A DNA stretch of 64,000 bases from contig NC_014213.1 in the NCBI RefSeq assembly GCF_000092125.1, positions 248,001 through 312,000 of the forward strand, written 5' to 3'. Both the position numbers and the translations under genes were made by a program. This DNA is from Allomeiothermus silvanus DSM 9946. GTDB taxonomy: Bacteria; Deinococcota; Deinococci; Deinococcales; Thermaceae. This document shows, piece by piece, positions 60,861 through 64,000 of this stretch; the stretch's first letter is position 1, and every line of letters starts with the position of its first letter. The notes under the pieces are model-generated. The model was not told the DNA's origin, did no database searches, and saw only the letters and a program-made list of their open reading frames with translations.

Positions 60861-60926
60861 ATGAAGAAGCACTGGATCGGTCTTTTCGGGGCTTTAGAGA
60901 AAAGAGGGGGCGTGGGGGAGCTATAA
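60861..60926 (+). pseudogene. Start of a gene cut off by palindromic or IS DNA
   Basis: ATG 60861 after a good GGAGGT starts MKKHWIGLFGALEKRGGVGE, a signal-peptide-like beginning that breaks off after about 13 residues where repeat DNA begins. Probably the first codons of an exported or membrane protein, for example a transporter binding protein. The identity is lost. Confidence 0.45.
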
Positions 60927-60944
60927 TCCCCCGGACTCTCAGTC

Positions 60945-61016
60945 CGTGGGAGGGACTCGCAGACATGCCGCCGGGATTGGCGGCATGCTCGTCTGCGTTA
61001 CATGGACTCCCCCACG
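60945..61016. repeat. Composite palindromic element upstream of the decayed tnpB
   Basis: CGTGGGAGGGACT and GGACTCCCCCACG are the outer arms; CGCAGACATGCCGCC and GGCGGCATGCTCGTCTGCG the inner arms. The whole forms a long imperfect hairpin of about 72 bp. Confidence 0.65.
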
Positions 61017-61475
61017 TCCGCCGGAGGCGGACATAGCATAGTGGGCGGCGGATGTGCTCTGCTGTACACAGAAACGGCCCGGCGGTGCCGAGCCCGGCAT
61101 CACCTGAATAGGAGGCGACGCCCATCGAGCATACCACCCACAAAAAAGCCTTCAAGTACCGCCTCTATCCGACCCAGCCCCAGCACAAAGACCTGGAGCG
61201 CACTCTCTCGCTGTGCCGCCAGTTGTACAACGCGGCCTTGCAGGAGCGTAGAGAAGGCCGGGAGGACGGTCGGCTTCTACGAACAGAGGAGGTATCTGCC
61301 CGAGATACGCACCGAGCTGCCGGAGTACAAGGGCATTCATTCCCAGGTCCTGCAGAACGTCATCGAGCGGGTAGATAAAACCTTCCAGGGATTTTTCCGT
61401 AGGGTCAAACAGGGCCAGACCCCTGGTTACCCCCGCTTCAAGGGGCAGGGGCGCTACGACTCCTTCACCTTCCCC

Positions 61476-61514
61476 TGGGTGTACGGGCGATAGCCCGTCC
61501 CGATAGGGGATCGT
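61476..61514 (+). repeat. 39-bp palindromic element (family A) inserted in tnpB
   Basis: Removing 43 bp (element plus a 4-bp CCCC duplication) restores FTFPQAGTTGVKLQ, so both ends are defined. GGTGTACGGGCGATAGCCCG then TCCCGATAGGGGATCGT matches the four units inside hyfG (1108-1520). Confidence 0.8.
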
Positions 61515-62208
61515 CCCCCAGGCCGGGACTACCGGGGTCAAGCTCCAGGAGGGGGGGAAGCGGGAAGGCGAACATCGGTACATCGTTTTCAGTTGCGAGG
61601 TAGAGCCCAGGCCGCTTCCTGAAAACCAAGACGCTGTTGGAATAGACCTGGGCACCAACCCCAACTTTCTGATTACCTCCGACGGGGAGCTGGTCGAGGC
61701 CCCCCGGTACTTCCAGAAGGCCCAGGCCAGGCTCGCCACCGCCCAGCGTAGCCTGTCCCGGAAGAAGTGGGGTAGCAACCGCCGCCGTCAGGCCAGAAGG
61801 CGGGTAGCCAAGCTGCACCGCAAAATCGCCAACCAGCGCAAAGACTTCCACCACAAACTCGCCCGGAGGCTCGTAAACCGCTATGGCACCATCGTCCACG
61901 AAGACCTGAACATCCTCGGACTGGCCCGCTCCCGCACCGCCAAGGGGGTGCAGGACGCGGGGTGGGCACAGTTTCTGCAAATCCTCGCCTACAAAGCGGA
62001 AGAAGCTGGTAGGCGGGTGGTGGGGGTAGACCCCAGGCATACCAGCCAGGACTGCCCGGTGTGAGGGCATCGGGAGAAGAAACCCTTGTGGGTCAGGGAG
62101 TTCACCTGCCCCGCTTGTGGGGCCTCTCTTCACCGGGATGTGGCTGCGGCCATCAACATCCTGGCACGGTCGGGGCGTGTACCCGACCGCAGATGGGCTC
62201 GGACGGAG

Positions 62209-62250
62209 TATCGCCGCGAAACTACGCCACCCGGCTATCGCCGCGAAACT
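62209..62250 (+). repeat. Tandem family C repeat
   Basis: TATCGCCGCGAAACT occurs twice with a 27-bp period (62209 and 62236). GGTGGCGTAGTTTCGC (its complement side) recurs at 49676-49691 and a weaker match at about 30450. Confidence 0.6.
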
Positions 62251-62293
62251 GCACCTCGGGGATGGGTGCTGCACTGGCAGCCCCATGAGAACC

Positions 62294-62367
62294 GAGATGC
62301 TCCTTTCGCCGCGAAGCGGGGTGAAGCCCCGCTCTACCCCGCCTACCGGCGGCGAAAGAAGCGTCTC
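62294..62367. repeat. 74-bp palindromic element (family B) with 19-bp terminal arms
   Basis: GAGATGCTCCTTTCGCCGC (62294-62312) and GCGGCGAAAGAAGCGTCTC (62349-62367) are inverted copies matching at 17 of 19 positions. The right arm equals the 20-mer found in hyfF and hyfG. A small non-coding mobile element is the simplest reading. Confidence 0.7.
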
Positions 62368-62401
62368 AGAACGGGGAGTCGTCACCCACCCCGCGGAAAT
62401 G

Positions 62402-63715
62402 TCAAGGCGTAGGGCTAGGCACTTCCTCGTTCTTGTACAGCACCCCGGCGTTATAGTCGTACTCAAAAAGTTCCGCGTAGCGTCCCCAATCGATGGCTGT
62501 GGCTAGCACTGCCTCGGCGTCCTCGGTGGACATGTAATCTTCCAGTTCCCTCAAGAAGCGCTCCTCGGGAGCCCGCCCGGTGGGGCGCGTCTGCAACACC
62601 CGGTGAATGTGCCCTACCAAGGGCACATGGAGCAGAAGACGCTCGGCAAAGATCTTCTTGCGCTCCTCCAAATCGGCCTGCGCGAAGCGCTGGCCCTCCG
62701 GGGTAAGGCGGACATCACCTTCCTGCAAGACCGCTAGGCCTAGCAATTCGGCGGCATCCAGCAAGGGGAAGAGGTCATCTACCTCGAGGCGCATCTCCTC
62801 GGCCAGGCGGGGCAGGTCCTCCTTGCCGTAGTCGGGGCCTTCGGCCACCCGCTCTAAGAGCCCGGTCAGGGCCCCTACTGGGGCTTTGGGCAGGCGGTGG
62901 CCCAGCGTTAGAGGTTCGGGGGTGGCCCGCTCGGGGGTGGGGCGGGTGGTCAAGATGCGGTAGACCTCCTCGACCAGCTCCTGGAAAGCAAAATCCTCGC
63001 GCTCCCGCGGGTGCGGTAGCCTCACCGCCACCTCGGCCCGGATGCGGCCGGGGTTGGCCGCAAGCACCAGGATGCGATCGGCCAGCAACACCGCCTCTTC
63101 GATGTTGTGGGTCACCAGCAGGATGCTTTGGATGGGGATGCGCCCACTCCCCCACAGCTCGAGCAGCTCGCTGCGCAAAGTCTCGGCGGTAAGCACATCC
63201 AAGGCGCTAAAGGGTTCATCCATGAACAGCACCTCGGGCTCCGTGACCAGCGCCCGGGCAAAACCCACCCGTTGGCGCATCCCCCCGGAAAGCTCTTTGG
63301 GAAAGGCCTTCTCGAAACCGTCCAGCCCGATGAGGTCGATGGCCTCCAGGGCCCGACGGCGGCGCTCGGGGGCGGGAATGCCCATCGCCTCCAGGCCCAG
63401 CTCCACGTTTTGCTGCACGGTCAACCAGGGGAAAAGGGCGAAGCTCTGGAAGACCATGGCCATGCCCGGCATGGGCCCGCGCACGGCCTGGCCCCGGTAG
63501 CGCACCTCGCCCTCGGAGGGCAGCAAAAGCCCGCTCAGGCAGCGCAAGAGGGTGCTCTTACCCGAGCCGCTGCGGCCCAAGAGGGCCACGATCTCGCCCT
63601 CCTTGAGCTCGAGGTTGATCCCGTCCAAAACGGTAAAGGGTTTGCCCTCGGGGGTGGTGAAGCGCTTGGTGAGGTGGGTGGCTTGTAGCAGGGTATCGCG
63701 GGTCGCTTGCACCAT
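62402..63715 (-). CDS. NitT/TauT-type ABC transporter ATPase with AAA-associated C-terminal domain
   Basis: About 437 residues from ATG 63715 (alternative 63736). ATPase domain: Walker A ALLGRSGSGKSTLLRCLSGL, Q-loop VFQSFALFPWLTV, signature ELSGGMRQRVGFARALV, Walker B VLFMDEPFSALD, H-loop LVTHNIEEAV. From about residue 300 comes the AAA-associated domain (DLPRLAEEMRLEVDDLFPLL, AERLLLHVPLVGHIHRVLQT), typical of a nitrate/sulfonate-like subgroup. The substrate is unknown; sulfonate, metal or vitamin import are options. Confidence 0.85.
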   Translation of the reverse strand: MVQATRDTLLQATHLTKRFTTPEGKPFTVLDGINLELKEGEIVALLGRSGSGKSTLLRCLSGLLLPSEGEVRYRGQAVRGPMPGMAMVFQSFALFPWLTVQQNVELGLEAMGIPAPERRRRALEAIDLIGLDGFEKAFPKELSGGMRQRVGFARALVTEPEVLFMDEPFSALDVLTAETLRSELLELWGSGRIPIQSILLVTHNIEEAVLLADRILVLAANPGRIRAEVAVRLPHPREREDFAFQELVEEVYRILTTRPTPERATPEPLTLGHRLPKAPVGALTGLLERVAEGPDYGKEDLPRLAEEMRLEVDDLFPLLDAAELLGLAVLQEGDVRLTPEGQRFAQADLEERKKIFAERLLLHVPLVGHIHRVLQTRPTGRAPEERFLRELEDYMSTEDAEAVLATAIDWGRYAELFEYDYNAGVLYKNEEVPSPTP

Positions 63716-63744
63716 GGTGTATGCCTCCATAAGCAAGGGGTTAT

Positions 63745-64000
63745 TCAGTCCAGGCGGTAACGCTCCTCGGCTAGCTGGTACAGCCGCCGCCAGATCAGCC
63801 GGTTGTACGCCAGCACCAGCAGGCCCATCACCAGCATCCCTAGCCCCACGTGGGGGTTGAACTCGCCGGTGCTCCAGCGGGCGATATAGGCCCCTAAGCC
63901 GGTGGCAACCAGGGTGGTGTTGCCCCAGCGCACCACCTCGGCCACGATGCTGGCATTCCAGCTCCCGCCGGTGGCGGTGATGCCTCCGGTCACGAAAGCA
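63745..64000 (-). CDS. ABC transporter permease, partial
   Basis: The last 85 or so residues of a NitT/TauT-family permease: TGGITATGGSWNASIVAEVV, HVGLGMLVMGLLVLAYNRLI, WRRLYQLAEERYRLD. The frame is open to the window edge, so the gene starts beyond 64000. It is followed by the ATPase gene on the same strand. Confidence 0.85.
   Translation of the reverse strand, partial: AFVTGGITATGGSWNASIVAEVVRWGNTTLVATGLGAYIARWSTGEFNPHVGLGMLVMGLLVLAYNRLIWRRLYQLAEERYRLD

Larger units (their letters stand above)
61124..62412 (+). pseudogene. tnpB: Second tnpB, heavily decayed
   Basis: Homology starts at EHTTHKKAFKYRLYPTQPQH with ATC in place of the start codon (61124) after a good AGGAGG. A small deletion near 61250 shifts the frame; a 39-bp palindromic element sits at 61476-61514; then VGIDLGTNPNFLI, IVHEDLNILGLA and DPRHTSQDCPV follow, with TGA in place of the next zinc-finger cysteine at 62062. 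After FTCPACGASLHRDVAAAINI the tail consists of repeat DNA. At least four independent lesions. Confidence 0.85.

Noticed and set aside
60725-61036. ORF of 103 residues across the leader and repeat region
   Set aside because: It reads through hairpins and palindromic repeats, has no ribosome-binding site and matches no family pattern.
62209-62250. CRISPR-like repeat
   Set aside because: Only two short units with a 27-bp period and no spacer array; it is a palindromic repeat fragment in a dead tnpB.

Overview
The window is GC-rich and looks like a chromosomal segment of a thermophilic Deinococcota bacterium, most like Meiothermus, Calidithermus or Thermus. This is inferred from gene style and content: a long thiosulfate-oxidation (sox) operon, a Kdp potassium ATPase, SARP-type regulators, many tightly packed or ATGA-overlapping genes, start codons placed just after a -10 box, and frequent small palindromic repeats. 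No 16S or marker gene is present, so the genus is not fixed. No rRNA, tRNA or CRISPR array was found.

Layout: (1) 1-6310, minus strand: a five-gene membrane complex (HyfB, C, E, F, G-like) related to group 4 hydrogenases and complex I, but its large subunit lacks the NiFe cysteine ligands. A dead tnpB element (about 6320-7475) lies between it and an autoregulated ArsR repressor. (2) 8072-15901, minus strand: four surface lipoproteins, three of them probably related to each other, a subtilase lipoprotein, and a SARP/BTAD-TPR regulator. Direct repeats spaced exactly 11 bp sit in front of three of these transcription units. (3) 15968-26781, minus strand: a 14-gene sox operon with a thioredoxin, soxYZ, soxA-soxX, soxB, a second soxX-soxA pair, rhodanese, DUF302-like protein, soxF, soxC, soxD and ccdA. 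(4) 27138-30333: TlpA-like thioredoxin, zincin, dodecin, a membrane protein, and a CobW GTPase encoded as two overlapping ORFs behind a Fur/Zur-like box. (5) 30758-34503, plus strand: FMN riboswitch and ribD-ribE-ribBA-ribH. (6) 34661-36517, minus strand: a frameshifted TPR protein and an ArsR-rhodanese fusion. (7) 37144-43674, minus strand: seven small genes (dimeric alpha/beta-barrel proteins, VOC protein, cytochrome c and others) downstream of a SARP-NTPase-TPR regulator, with an 11-bp direct repeat in front of the operon. (8) 43859-48241, minus strand: a MerR regulator, a small ORF, a leucine-rich-repeat-variant protein, a VWA/metallopeptidase-like protein and a MoxR-type AAA ATPase in one operon, divergent from a HipA-like kinase gene. 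(9) 49800-50891: an intact IS with a target duplication. (10) 50899-60560: a USP-histidine kinase-NarL regulator set divergent from kdpF-orf-kdpA-kdpB-kdpC-kdpD(N). An ISAs1-like element has landed in kdpC and appears to supply its present start codon. (11) 60561-64000: a riboswitch-like leader, a cut-off gene, a decayed tnpB carrying two small palindromic elements, and a NitT/TauT-type ABC transporter running off the window.

Taken together the cell is likely a sulfur-oxidising, respiring thermophile. The Sox enzymes act outside the cytoplasmic membrane and are serviced by CcdA and thioredoxins; the sulfur-related ArsR-rhodanese protein may sense reduced sulfur. Riboflavin synthesis and dodecin manage flavins. 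Two SARP regulators each appear to control their own neighbours through 11-bp-phased direct repeats.

Several coding disruptions coincide with short G or C runs (USP gene, TPR gene, ISAs1 transposase), so some pseudogene calls may be sequencing errors.
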